From Microthrixaceae bacterium (GTDB lineage Bacteria; Actinomycetota; Acidimicrobiia; Acidimicrobiales; Microtrichaceae): a stretch of DNA of 64,000 nt. The stretch covers positions 1 through 64,000 of the forward strand of contig JADLFH010000015.1 in assembly GCA_020845705.1 (NCBI GenBank), given 5' to 3'. Shown here one piece after another: positions 18,446-27,732 of the stretch. The notes below the pieces were generated by a model, which worked only from the letters and a program-made list of their open reading frames with translations, did not search any database and had not been told where the DNA came from. A program made the position numbers and the translations under genes. Numbering within the stretch: position 1 is the first letter of the stretch; each line of letters opens with the position of its first letter.

Positions 18446-19287
18446 CCTGTGGAGGCGAAGGTCATCGATGTGGAGGTGCGCTCCAGCTCGACGGAGACGG
18501 CCGGGACCAGGGACAGGTCGCCGCCGACCGCCGGGCAGAAGGCTTGGAAGGCGCACCAGTCGCAGAGGCGCGACGGCTTCGGTTGGAAGTTCTCGCGTTC
18601 GCACGCACGAGTGATCGCGTCCCATATGGCGAGGACCTTGCGTTCGAGTCCCCGGGTGGACTGCTCGGTGGGCGTGGCGATGATCATCTGGGGCTTTTGG
18701 CCGAGATACATGAGCTGGACCCGTGCCGGGCGCCGCCCGAGGAGCTGCTCGCACATGAACGCGTAGAAGTGCACGCCGCCGAGGCGCGCACGTTCCTGCT
18801 GCTCGGTGGGCGCCCGGCCGGTCTTGTAGTCGGTGACGACGAGCTCGCCTTCTGCATCGAGCTCGAGGCGGTCGATGATGCCCCTGAGCCGCAGATCGCC
18901 CACCTCGACCTGCAATCGGAGCTCGATGCCGATGGGGGAGACCGCGGCTGGGTCTTCGAGGAGGAAGTAGCGATCCAGCATCTTCGAGGCGTCGGCGAAG
19001 AAGGACTCGGCCGCGGTGTCGTCGAGTCCGAGCCCGGTGAACTCCGGGTTCATGCCGAGCTCGGCCATCGCGTCGACGAGGCACTCCTGGGCACGCTCGA
19101 CGCTGCGGCGATGCGCCGGTTCACAGAAGAGCAACTCGAGGGCTCGGTGCACGAGCGTGCCTTTGACGGCAGGTGCCGAGGGCGGCTCGGGGAGGCGGTC
19201 GATCGCCGAGAACCGGAAGGCGAGGGCGCAGTCCTGGAACGCGGACACCTTCGAGGGCGACAGCGAGGTGGGTAGCTCGAAGGCCAT
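18442..19287 (-). CDS. PD-(D/E)XK (RecB/Cas4-like) family nuclease
   Basis: LSPSKVSAFQDCALAFRFSAIDRLPEPPS, KGTLVHRALELLF, RGIIDRLELDAEGELVVTDYKTG, CDWCAFQAFCP cysteine cluster. Confidence 0.9.
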   Translation of the reverse strand: MAFELPTSLSPSKVSAFQDCALAFRFSAIDRLPEPPSAPAVKGTLVHRALELLFCEPAHRRSVERAQECLVDAMAELGMNPEFTGLGLDDTAAESFFADASKMLDRYFLLEDPAAVSPIGIELRLQVEVGDLRLRGIIDRLELDAEGELVVTDYKTGRAPTEQQERARLGGVHFYAFMCEQLLGRRPARVQLMYLGQKPQMIIATPTEQSTRGLERKVLAIWDAITRACERENFQPKPSRLCDWCAFQAFCPAVGGDLSLVPAVSVELERTSTSMTFASTG

Positions 19288-19425
19288 GAGCCGATGCTAC
19301 GCATCGCCCCTGACAGTGGACTGCCATGCCGCTGGGTTGGGCTGGTTTCGGCAGTGGAACGCGGCATGCCGTGGGCCGATTACGGTGATGGTGCCCGGGG
19401 GATCCGCAGCGCAGCGGGAGGCGCC

Positions 19426-20571
19426 ATGACTCCAACTCCGACCGTCGCCGTCGTGGGTGCAGGTCCGGCGGCACTGGCCGCTGCTCGTCGGCTTCGGGCG
19501 GAGTCGAGGCTCAAGGTGCTGCTGGTCGCCCCTGATGGGGTGTCGGACTACCTCGGTGGATCCCTTCCGGTGGCGACCGGCGATGCCGATGTCTCGCAGT
19601 TCCGGGCGCAGGTCGAACTCGACGGTGTCGAGGTGCTGGCGGCGTCCGCGGAGGCGGTGGGGACCGGTTTCGTGCGGGTCGGGGGTGCCGAGCTGAGCGT
19701 TGATGCGGTGCTCGCTGCGCCGGGCCTTGCCACCGAGGCACTCGGGATGCCCGAGGCCGGCTCGGATCGTGCGATGGTGAGCTTCTGGGACCTGACGGGG
19801 GCGGCGATGGCGGCGCCTGTCATCTCCGGGTTCGAGCGGGGGGTGCTCACCGTCGTCATAGCGACACCGCTGTACCGCTGCCCGCCGGCCCCCTACGGTC
19901 TGGCGATTCGCCTGGCGCGGCGTGCGACGCGACTCGGTCTGGATGTCCGGGTTCGGCTGAGCACTCCTGAGCCGAAGCCCCTCGCAGCGGTCGGGACGGC
20001 GGTGACCGAGTTGTTGGTCAACTCATGTGAGGAGGCGGGAGTGGAGCTCCACTTCGACGTGTTGCCGGAGCCGGATGCGCTGGCCGCGGGACACGTCGTC
20101 GATGCCAGGGGTGCGGTGCCCTCGGCCGACCTGTGGGTCGTGGTGCCTCCCCACCGGGCACACCCGCTGCTCGCGGATCTGGCAGGACCGAACCACCTGG
20201 TGCCCGCCGATGGGTGGGGTCGCACCGCTGCCGAGGGCGTTTACGTCGCCGGTGACGCGCTCTTCAGTCCGTTCCCTCGGGCAGTCGCTCCGGCCGCGGC
20301 CTCTGGGGTTGCCGCTGCCGAAGGAGTACTCGTGGATCTCGGGCTGATCGACGAGGTGAAGCCCAAGCTTCCGGAGCCGGACTGCTTCGTCGACCAAGGC
20401 GACGGCCTCTACAGTCGCATCCAGATCAGCTACCCCTCAGGGCCCCCTCCGGTGGGTACACCCCGAGTTGTGGTCAGCCCGCCCGAGTCGGCGAACTCGA
20501 TCGGCTTCGACGACGCAGTGGCACGCTGGCGGAACCAGGCGCTCAGCCCAGACCGCGACTGTCCTGTTTGA
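19426..20571 (+). CDS. FAD/NAD(P)-binding oxidoreductase (sulfide:quinone oxidoreductase-like)
   Basis: VAVVGAGPAALAAARRLRAE; TPLYRCPPAPYGLAIRLA; GVYVAGDALFSPFP. Confidence 0.78.
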   Translation: MTPTPTVAVVGAGPAALAAARRLRAESRLKVLLVAPDGVSDYLGGSLPVATGDADVSQFRAQVELDGVEVLAASAEAVGTGFVRVGGAELSVDAVLAAPGLATEALGMPEAGSDRAMVSFWDLTGAAMAAPVISGFERGVLTVVIATPLYRCPPAPYGLAIRLARRATRLGLDVRVRLSTPEPKPLAAVGTAVTELLVNSCEEAGVELHFDVLPEPDALAAGHVVDARGAVPSADLWVVVPPHRAHPLLADLAGPNHLVPADGWGRTAAEGVYVAGDALFSPFPRAVAPAAASGVAAAEGVLVDLGLIDEVKPKLPEPDCFVDQGDGLYSRIQISYPSGPPPVGTPRVVVSPPESANSIGFDDAVARWRNQALSPDRDCPV

Positions 20572-21412
20572 GGGCGGTGTCGACCGACAAGGCGGCGGCC
20601 ACGACCAACGACAGGAGCGGCTGGGGGAGTTGGCGGTGCAGTTGCACCACGTAGTTGTCCGCCGTGGTGAACAGCGTCTTGGCGAGCCCTTCCCACGTCT
20701 TGGTGATGCGCGCCACCTCTGCACCTGTGTGGTCCTGGATGTTGAAGTTCCACGCTCGCCAGTTCTCGGCGTTGATCGAGCCCAGTTCCTGACCGTTGGC
20801 TTGGAGGGAGAAGTGGATCTTGCCGATCATGTTGTCCTGCACGATCCGACCGATCTCACCGCCGTCGGGATGTTCCACCAGGATCGTGGACTTGAAGACC
20901 TTCGCCGGTCGGGTCAGCCTCAGCTGGCAGGTGCCGTCCAGCGCGGAGATCTCGAGGCGATGCGTCATGAACTGGTCGAGGTTCGTGAGCACACGCAGCG
21001 CCTTCTTCGCGGCCGACTGGCCCACCTGGTTGACATAGCCGATCTGTTGGCCGCCCTGGTTGAACACCGAGTACTGGTTGGTGACCTCCAACAGCTTCGC
21101 CTTCTGGCTGACCACCAACACGGGCTCGCCCCAGATGGTGCCGTCGCCGGTGGTCGCCGGCTGGGCGATGCCGGCACCACCCCAACCGCCGCCGCTGACC
21201 ATCTGTTGGACCTGATCCGCGTTGGGGGTGCCGCCCACGCTGAGGGCGGAATCGATCCGGTCGGCGAGGTTCGCGTTCAGCGGATCCTGTTGTTGGTGGC
21301 CGTTGTCGGTGACATGGTCGGTCCAGCTGTTTCCGTCCCAGTAGCGGAGCTGGTGGCGGCCGGTGGGGTCCGCGTGCCAGCCGGCGGGGACGCTTGATTG
21401 GGTATCGCTCAC
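20543..21412 (-). CDS. DUF2510-like domain plus phospholipid scramblase-related protein
   Basis: N-terminal PAGWHADPTGRHQLRYWDGNSWTDHV; C-terminal scramblase/LURP-one-like beta domain GEPVLVVSQKAKLLEVTNQYSVFNQGGQQIGYV...GEIGRIVQDNMIGKIHFSL. Confidence 0.78.
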   Translation of the reverse strand: MSDTQSSVPAGWHADPTGRHQLRYWDGNSWTDHVTDNGHQQQDPLNANLADRIDSALSVGGTPNADQVQQMVSGGGWGGAGIAQPATTGDGTIWGEPVLVVSQKAKLLEVTNQYSVFNQGGQQIGYVNQVGQSAAKKALRVLTNLDQFMTHRLEISALDGTCQLRLTRPAKVFKSTILVEHPDGGEIGRIVQDNMIGKIHFSLQANGQELGSINAENWRAWNFNIQDHTGAEVARITKTWEGLAKTLFTTADNYVVQLHRQLPQPLLSLVVAAALSVDTALKQDSRGLG

Positions 21413-21486
21413 GACGCCCACCGTAGCTTCATGGCCGAAGTCGTCGCCCTGTACCGTGATCGACTCGACAAGGGGGCAGCAGGCAC

Positions 21487-22809
21487 ATGGCAATCACCGA
21501 CACGCGCTGGGTGTCGAAGGCGCCGAAGCTGAGCCACGTCGCGTCGTTCGACTGGATCCGTGGCTTTGGGATCTTCGGTGTCATGATCGGCCATTCCTTC
21601 GCGATGGACACGCTGTCCTTCGCGGGAATCGTGGACATCTTCTTCGTGATCTCCGGATTCCTCATCACGACCCTGCTGCTCCAGGAGCACCGTCGATACG
21701 GTCGGATCGACCTGAAGAAGTTCTACGCCAGGCGGTCGCTCCGCCTTTTGCCGCTGCTCTACGTGTTCCTCGCGGTGATGGGCGTCGCGGCGCTGGTGGC
21801 GAAGTTCAGCGGTCTGTTGGACGGAACCATCTACACGCTCAAGGAGCTCGTGAAGGAGTCGCTCACGGCGGGGCTCTACGTGCACAACATCTTCTTCCCG
21901 ACACTGGGCGGAGCCTGGTACGGCCACCTGTGGACGTTGTCGGTGGAGGAGCAGTTCTACCTGGTGGTCGGCGTGTTCATGGTCTTCGGGCTCACCCGCG
22001 GCTGGATCAGGCCCGTGACGTGGTTGCTCGTGGCCCTCGTCGCCGTCATCCAGATCACCCGACTGTTCGCCGTCACCGGTCCGTTCAAGGGACTTGCCAT
22101 GGCGGTCTGGCTCCAGAGGCCTGACTCGCTCATGGTCGGGATGCTCGCTGCGATCGCCAACGCACACATCGCCGAGCCGATGTCGAACCGCACACGGTCG
22201 CTCATGAAGGTCGGTGGTTGGATCGGAGCTGTCGGGATCTTCGCCTCGGTTTGGGCCTCCACGTCCCTGGCTCGCAGCCGCCTGGGCTTCGACATGCCGT
22301 TCTGGCCCGGTGATCCGAACTACTCGACGGATCCCGAGAAGGTGGTCCGGAAGTTGATCGACGCGCCGGGGTGGCGGCTGGAGATGGACCGCGTCTACTG
22401 GTTGCAATGGGGATTCACCGCGTCGAACTGGTCGTTCTTCCTGGTTACGTTGCCCGCATTCCGCGTGGCCGAATGGTGGCCGAACAAGGTGATGAGCTGG
22501 AAGCCCCTGGTGCGGATCGGCGGTCTGTTCTCCTACGGGCTCTACATCTGGCACTACCCGGTGCAGCACTTCGCCCGCCTGGTTACCGGGACAACTCACG
22601 ATGCGTGCAGTGCCGCGGAGATCGTGAACACCACGACCTGTCGTCCGGGTGACCACTACCGGATGACGGGCATCAATCCCGTGCTCCAGCTCCTGTTGGA
22701 CTGCCTGCTGCCGTTCATCCTCGCGGTGCCCGCGTACTACCTGGTGGAGCGCAAGGCGCTGGAGATCAAGAACCGTTTCCAGGTTGAACGCGCGGCCAAG
22801 CCGGAGTGA
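21487..22809 (+). CDS. acyltransferase family 3 (OafA/YrhL-like) membrane protein
   Basis: FDWIRGFGIFGVMIGHSF, DIFFVISGFLITTLLLQEH, LKKFYARRSLRLLPLLYVFL, TLSVEEQFYLV. Confidence 0.92.
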   Translation: MAITDTRWVSKAPKLSHVASFDWIRGFGIFGVMIGHSFAMDTLSFAGIVDIFFVISGFLITTLLLQEHRRYGRIDLKKFYARRSLRLLPLLYVFLAVMGVAALVAKFSGLLDGTIYTLKELVKESLTAGLYVHNIFFPTLGGAWYGHLWTLSVEEQFYLVVGVFMVFGLTRGWIRPVTWLLVALVAVIQITRLFAVTGPFKGLAMAVWLQRPDSLMVGMLAAIANAHIAEPMSNRTRSLMKVGGWIGAVGIFASVWASTSLARSRLGFDMPFWPGDPNYSTDPEKVVRKLIDAPGWRLEMDRVYWLQWGFTASNWSFFLVTLPAFRVAEWWPNKVMSWKPLVRIGGLFSYGLYIWHYPVQHFARLVTGTTHDACSAAEIVNTTTCRPGDHYRMTGINPVLQLLLDCLLPFILAVPAYYLVERKALEIKNRFQVERAAKPE

Positions 22810-22857
22810 CTCCCGAGACCTGACGACGCGCTGACGACGCGGGATTGTCGGTGTCGC

Positions 22858-23760
22858 TCAGCCCTCTTCGGACAGGATGCCCAACAGCTTCACGAGCTCG
22901 TCCTGCGGTCCCTCGGGGACGATGTAGCCGTCCTGGTTGCGAACCTGATCCCAGTTGTCCCGCACGTCTTCGACCGTGTGGCCGTTCTTGTACCAGCCGG
23001 GGGTGAGGCCTATGAAGAAGCGTGATACGGAACCGCCCGCCACGGAGAAGACCTCACCCGTGACGGGGCAGTCCTCGTGCGCCAGCCAGCACACCGTGGG
23101 CGTTATCTCCTCGGCGGCGAGCTTGTCGCCGAAGCCGCCCAGCAGTTCCTCGGTCATGCGTGTCTTGGCAACCGGGGCGATGGCGTTGGCCTTGATGTTG
23201 TACTTGCGACCCTCGTTCGCCAGGACGCGGGTGAAGCCGACCAGGCCCATCTTCGCCGCTCCGTAGTTCGTCTGGCCGAAGTTGCCGAGGATTCCGGAGT
23301 TCGAGCTGGTGTTCACCACCCGGCCGTAGCCCTGCTCGCGCATGAGGACCCAGGCGGGCTGGGTGACGTAGAAGGCTCCCAGCAGGTGCACCGAGATCAC
23401 CGGTTCCAACAGCTCCGGCGTCATGTTGTGGAACGACTTGTCGCGGAGGATGCCGGCGTTGTTGATGACGATGTCGACCCGGCCGAACGCGTCGACGGCG
23501 CTCTGGACCAAGGCCTTGCCACCCTCCGGCGTCGCCACCGAGTTGCCGTCTGCCACGGCCTCGCCACCAAGTGCGTTGATCTCCTCGACGACCCGTTCCG
23601 CTGGGCCCTTGTCGCCGCCCTCTCCCGAGACGGACCCACCGAGATCGTTCACCACGATCCTTGCGCCACGGCGGGCCAGCTCCAGAGCGTGGGACCGTCC
23701 CAGGCCACCGCCCGCGCCCGTGATGATCGCAACCTTGCCGTCGTAGCCGAGATCTGCCAT
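22858..23760 (-). CDS. SDR family oxidoreductase (3-hydroxyacyl-CoA dehydrogenase-like)
   Basis: GKVAIITGAGGGLGRSHALELARRGARIVVNDLGG, NNAGILRD, TSSNSGILGNFGQTNYGAAKMGLVG. Confidence 0.94.
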   Translation of the reverse strand: MADLGYDGKVAIITGAGGGLGRSHALELARRGARIVVNDLGGSVSGEGGDKGPAERVVEEINALGGEAVADGNSVATPEGGKALVQSAVDAFGRVDIVINNAGILRDKSFHNMTPELLEPVISVHLLGAFYVTQPAWVLMREQGYGRVVNTSSNSGILGNFGQTNYGAAKMGLVGFTRVLANEGRKYNIKANAIAPVAKTRMTEELLGGFGDKLAAEEITPTVCWLAHEDCPVTGEVFSVAGGSVSRFFIGLTPGWYKNGHTVEDVRDNWDQVRNQDGYIVPEGPQDELVKLLGILSEEG

Positions 23761-23849
23761 CTGTCGTTGCCCTCCCAGTAGTGAAGTGGGCGATCAGGTT
23801 AGCGATGGGGCCGCATCACGGTGCCATCCGGTGCCGTAGAGGCCGTGGT

Positions 23850-25481
23850 TCAGCCGTCCAGGTCTTCGATGGCGTAGGCCTTCCAGCGCGCGTAGTCAAC
23901 CTTGCCGTTCGCGGCGCGCTCGATGGAGGGAACCGCCAGGAGGCGCTTCGGTGCCTTGTAGGCCGCGAGTCGTCCCCTGACGTGTGCGACGAGGCCGGGT
24001 TCGTCGAGTGCGTCGCCTCGCCGGAGCTCGACCACGGCGATGATGGCCTCGCCGAACTTCTCGTCGGCCACCCCCACGACCACAGCGTCCTCGACGGCCT
24101 CGTGTTCCTTGAGCGCTTCCTCCACCTCTTCGGGGAACACCTTCTCGCCGCCGGTGTTGATGCACACGCTGCCGCGTCCCAACAGGTTGATGGTGCCGTC
24201 GGCGTCGACCGTCGCCCAGTCGCCGGGCATCGAGTAGCGCTTTCCACCGATCGTGACGAAGGTGGCTGCGGACTTCTCCGGGTCCTTGTAGTAGCCGAGG
24301 GGGGTAGTTCCACCAACTGCGACGCGACCCTTCTCGCCCGATCCGGCCTCCACGATTCGCCCATCCTCGGTCACGACGATCGCGTTCTCGCCGAGGACGA
24401 ACTTCGCGGTACCCGTGTCCATCCCCGCCGCGGTCAGCGACTGCCCCAACCCGATGGCCTCCGAGGAGGAGAACGCGTCGATCAGGAACATGTTCGGGTG
24501 ATGGCGCAACAGACCCTTCTTGACGCCCTCGGACCACATGACTCCCGACGAGGTGATCAGAGCGAGCGAGGAGAGGTCCCATCGGCCGGGCTCGGCGTCG
24601 AGGGCGTTCAGGATCGGTTTGCCGAAGGCGTCTCCGACGATGGTCATCGCCCCGACCCGCTCACGTTCGATCGTGTCGAGCAGTTCGATCACGTCGAAGC
24701 GACGACCCGGCAGCGTGACGACCGAGCCGGCCATCGACAGGTAGATGTTCGCGGTGAACCATCCCGTGCCGTGCATCAGCGGACAGGCGGGCAGCCCCGG
24801 GGACCCCACGGAGCCCAACGACGCGACCAACGCGTCGGGGCCGCCGACATCGTCGGGGTCGGACAACACCATGGGCAGGCCCGCGGCGCAGGTGGCCCGG
24901 ATCAGGTCGTCCTGTCGCCACATGACCCCCTTCGGCATCCCGGTGGTGCCGCCCGTGTAGATCATGAGGATGTCGTCGCCGCTGCGATCTCCGGCGCCGA
25001 CCACCCGGTCGGTGGTGGTTGCGGCAGCGTCCTCGTAGGGCGCGGCCCACTCGGGGCACGGCCCGAACCCGTCGTCCACCCACAGCCAGACGCGCACCTT
25101 GGGGACACGGTCGCGGACGCGATCGACGGTCTCGGTGAACGAGCCGTGGAAGATCACGGCGACGGCGTCCGCGTTGTCCCACAGGTAGGCGAGCTCGTCC
25201 TCCACGTAGCGGTAGTTGGTGTTCACCGGGACGAGCGACGCCTTGAACGCGGCGAAGGCCCCTTCCATGTACTCCGGGGCGTTGTAGAGGTAGAGCGCAA
25301 CCTTGTCCTGATGCTGGGCACCGGCCGCCAGCAGGGTTGCGGCGATGCCGTCCGCGCGTCGGTCGAAACTCCTCCACGAGATGCGCCGATCGCCGTGCAC
25401 CAGCGCATCGGCGTCGGGGAACTTGGCTGCGATCCGTTCCCAGATTTCGGCGAGGTTCCAGCCGTTCGTAGCGGTGCTCAT
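23850..25481 (-). CDS. acyl-CoA synthetase (AMP-binding, FadD-like)
   Basis: IYTGGTTGMPKGVMW, ITSSGVMWSEGVK, GRGSVCINTGGEKVFPEEVEEALKEHEAVEDAVVVG. Confidence 0.95.
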   Translation of the reverse strand: MSTATNGWNLAEIWERIAAKFPDADALVHGDRRISWRSFDRRADGIAATLLAAGAQHQDKVALYLYNAPEYMEGAFAAFKASLVPVNTNYRYVEDELAYLWDNADAVAVIFHGSFTETVDRVRDRVPKVRVWLWVDDGFGPCPEWAAPYEDAAATTTDRVVGAGDRSGDDILMIYTGGTTGMPKGVMWRQDDLIRATCAAGLPMVLSDPDDVGGPDALVASLGSVGSPGLPACPLMHGTGWFTANIYLSMAGSVVTLPGRRFDVIELLDTIERERVGAMTIVGDAFGKPILNALDAEPGRWDLSSLALITSSGVMWSEGVKKGLLRHHPNMFLIDAFSSSEAIGLGQSLTAAGMDTGTAKFVLGENAIVVTEDGRIVEAGSGEKGRVAVGGTTPLGYYKDPEKSAATFVTIGGKRYSMPGDWATVDADGTINLLGRGSVCINTGGEKVFPEEVEEALKEHEAVEDAVVVGVADEKFGEAIIAVVELRRGDALDEPGLVAHVRGRLAAYKAPKRLLAVPSIERAANGKVDYARWKAYAIEDLDG

Positions 25482-25527
25482 CGCTGCCCCCTGTTTCCTG
25501 TTGGGCCACGGTGTCTACCATCCCGGC

Positions 25528-26682
25528 GTGGACTTCGAGATGCCCCCCGACGACGACCCTCGACGCACCGAGGTGCGAACGTGGCTGTCGGAGCACCCCA
25601 ACCCCTCCAACCGAACCCTTGCGGAGGCCGGACTTGTCGCCCCGCACTGGCCTCGGCCGTGGGGGCTCGACGCCGATCCGATCCATCAGCTGATCATCGA
25701 CGACGAGCTGCGGCGCGCAGGCGTCGGGCGTCCCCAGAACATGATCGGCATCGGCTGGGCGGGCCCCACCATCCTCCATGCCGGCACCCAGGAGCAGAAG
25801 GACCGCTACCTGTTCCCGCTCCTCGCAGCCGAGGAGATCTGGTGTCAGCTCTTCTCCGAACCCGGGGCCGGGTCCGATCTGGCGGACCTCGGAACCCGGG
25901 CTGAACGGGACGGCGACGAATGGGGGGTCAACGGCCAGAAGATCTGGACGTCGTGGGCGCAGTACTCCCAGGTCGGGATCCTCCTCGCCCGGACCAACCC
26001 GGACGCCCCCAAACACCAGGGGATCTCGTATTTCGTCTGCCCGATGAACACGCCGGGCATCGAGATCCGTCCAATCGTCGAGATGACCGGCTCCGCGCTG
26101 TTCAACGAGGTGTTCTTCACCGATGTCCGCCTCCCCGCCGACGCGTTGGTAGGCGAGGTCGACCGTGGTTGGTCCCTGGCAAAGGTGACCCTGGGCAACG
26201 AACGCGTGTCGCTGTCGGGTGGTGGGGCGTTGTGGGGTTCGGGGCCGACCGCGGCGAACCTCTTTCGAGTCGTCCGCGAAGCCGGGGGTGTGTCCGACCC
26301 TCACCTCCGCCAGCGCCTGGCGCAGGTGTATGTGATCGACGAGATCCTGCGGCTCATCCGCCTCCGGAGCGTCTCCGCGGCGATAAAGGGCGAGCCGCCC
26401 GGGCCGGAGGCGTCGGTCCGCAAGCTCATCGCCGACGAGCACGGCCAGCGGATCATGGAGCTGGCCAAGGACCTGGCCGGCACCGGGGGGCTGCTGAGCG
26501 ACATCGGGCCCCTCGGCGGCAGTGTCGACCTGTGGCACTACGGCTACCTGTTCGCCCGGGCCTTGACCATCGGCGGAGGCACCACCCAGGTGCAGCGCAA
26601 CATCCTCGCCGAAGCGGTGCTCGGGCTGCCCCACGACATCGACGTGAGAGAGGGCGCCTCTTGGCGCAGCACCCGGCGCTGA
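25528..26682 (+). CDS. acyl-CoA dehydrogenase family protein
   Basis: QLFSEPGAGSDLADLGTRAERDGDEWGVNGQKIWTSWAQ, DVRLPADALVGE, GGGTTQVQRNILAE; start GTG 25528 preceded by TACCAT-N6. Confidence 0.94.
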   Translation: MDFEMPPDDDPRRTEVRTWLSEHPNPSNRTLAEAGLVAPHWPRPWGLDADPIHQLIIDDELRRAGVGRPQNMIGIGWAGPTILHAGTQEQKDRYLFPLLAAEEIWCQLFSEPGAGSDLADLGTRAERDGDEWGVNGQKIWTSWAQYSQVGILLARTNPDAPKHQGISYFVCPMNTPGIEIRPIVEMTGSALFNEVFFTDVRLPADALVGEVDRGWSLAKVTLGNERVSLSGGGALWGSGPTAANLFRVVREAGGVSDPHLRQRLAQVYVIDEILRLIRLRSVSAAIKGEPPGPEASVRKLIADEHGQRIMELAKDLAGTGGLLSDIGPLGGSVDLWHYGYLFARALTIGGGTTQVQRNILAEAVLGLPHDIDVREGASWRSTRR

Positions 26683-27536
26683 TGCGGGTGCTCGTAACCG
26701 GCGGGAGCGGAATGCTGGGCGGCCACCTGGCCCGGTGCCTCCTCGCGCTGGGCCACGAGGTCCACACAGCGGACCGCCACGAGCGTGCTCCGGACGGCGC
26801 GCGGGTCCATGTGGTGGAGCTGTCATCGCCCTGTGCGTTCAATTCGGTGGTCGCGGAGGTGCGACCCGAGCTGGTGGTCCACACCGCCTATTCCATGGAG
26901 GACCTCCAACGCGATGTCGTGGTGGCGGGGGAGATGGTGATCGACGCGTGTGTGGAACATGGAGCCGACCTGATCCACATGTCCACCGACGCCGTGTTCG
27001 ACGGGCAACATCCGCCCTACAGCGAACAGGACGTGCCCGAGCCGGTGCACCCCTACGGGCTGGCAAAGAGGCAGGTCGAGGATCTGATCGCTGCTCGGCT
27101 TCCCCATGCTGCGGTCGTGCGGACATCGCTCATCGCGCACCTCGACGCGGCGGGTCCCGACAGCGCCACCGCGTGGGTGGTCGATGCCAACCGGCGGGGC
27201 GATCCGGTGACGCTCTTCCACGACGAGTACCGCACGGTTGTCCGGCTGGTCGACCTGCTGGACGTCCTGGTGGAGTTGGTGGCGCTGCCGGCTGACAGGA
27301 GGCAGGGGATCTGGCATGTGGCAGGGCCCGAACGGTTGAGCCGTGTCGAGCTGGGCATGATCATCACCGAGCTCTTCGGGCTCGACCCCGCGCTGGTGAG
27401 GGCCGCGTCCGCCTCGATCATCGCGGCGCCCAGGCCGCGTGACGTGTCGTTGCGGGCGGATCGCGTGCGTGACGAGCTTCACCTGGTGTCTCTGCCGGTT
27501 GCTACCGTGCCCTCCCATGGCCAACAGCAGCGGTGA
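26682..27536 (+). CDS. NAD-dependent epimerase / dTDP-4-dehydrorhamnose reductase-like SDR
   Basis: MRVLVTGGSGMLGGHLARCL, HMSTDAVFDGQHPPYSEQDVPEPVHPYGLAKRQVE; TGATG overlap with the ACAD stop. Confidence 0.85.
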   Translation: MRVLVTGGSGMLGGHLARCLLALGHEVHTADRHERAPDGARVHVVELSSPCAFNSVVAEVRPELVVHTAYSMEDLQRDVVVAGEMVIDACVEHGADLIHMSTDAVFDGQHPPYSEQDVPEPVHPYGLAKRQVEDLIAARLPHAAVVRTSLIAHLDAAGPDSATAWVVDANRRGDPVTLFHDEYRTVVRLVDLLDVLVELVALPADRRQGIWHVAGPERLSRVELGMIITELFGLDPALVRAASASIIAAPRPRDVSLRADRVRDELHLVSLPVATVPSHGQQQR

Positions 27537-27732
27537 GTCCCTCCGGCGCGGTGATCGTGTGGTTGCCAACGAAGATCTGATCGGGGTGCCCGAGGGCAGT
27601 GCCGGTCGTGTCGAGTTGGTGAACGGCTTCCGCTGGAAGCGCTACTGGGTGCGCTTCGAGAATGGTGTGGTGGTTGGATCGATCGACCGCGCGCTCTTGA
27701 CGCGGGTGAACAAGCAGGGGGTTCCGGCATGA
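27517..27732 (+). CDS. small conserved-looking protein (71 aa), SH3/KOW-like beta-rich
   Basis: MANSSGESLRRGDRVVANEDLIGVPEGSAGRVELVNGFRWKRYWVRFENGVVVGSIDRALLTRV; ATGA overlap with the next gene; TACCGT-N8 upstream. Confidence 0.65.
   Translation: MANSSGESLRRGDRVVANEDLIGVPEGSAGRVELVNGFRWKRYWVRFENGVVVGSIDRALLTRVNKQGVPA

Noticed and set aside
18442-19287. Cas4-like nuclease as a sign of CRISPR-Cas
   Set aside because: No repeats or other cas genes in the window; fits a stand-alone RecB-family nuclease common in actinobacteria
23781-25904. 707-aa plus-strand ORF
   Set aside because: Antisense to the acyl-CoA synthetase; no recognisable motifs and shadow-ORF composition
24661-26826. 721-aa minus-strand ORF
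   Set aside because: Runs antisense to the acyl-CoA dehydrogenase and out of frame through the acyl-CoA synthetase; no motif support
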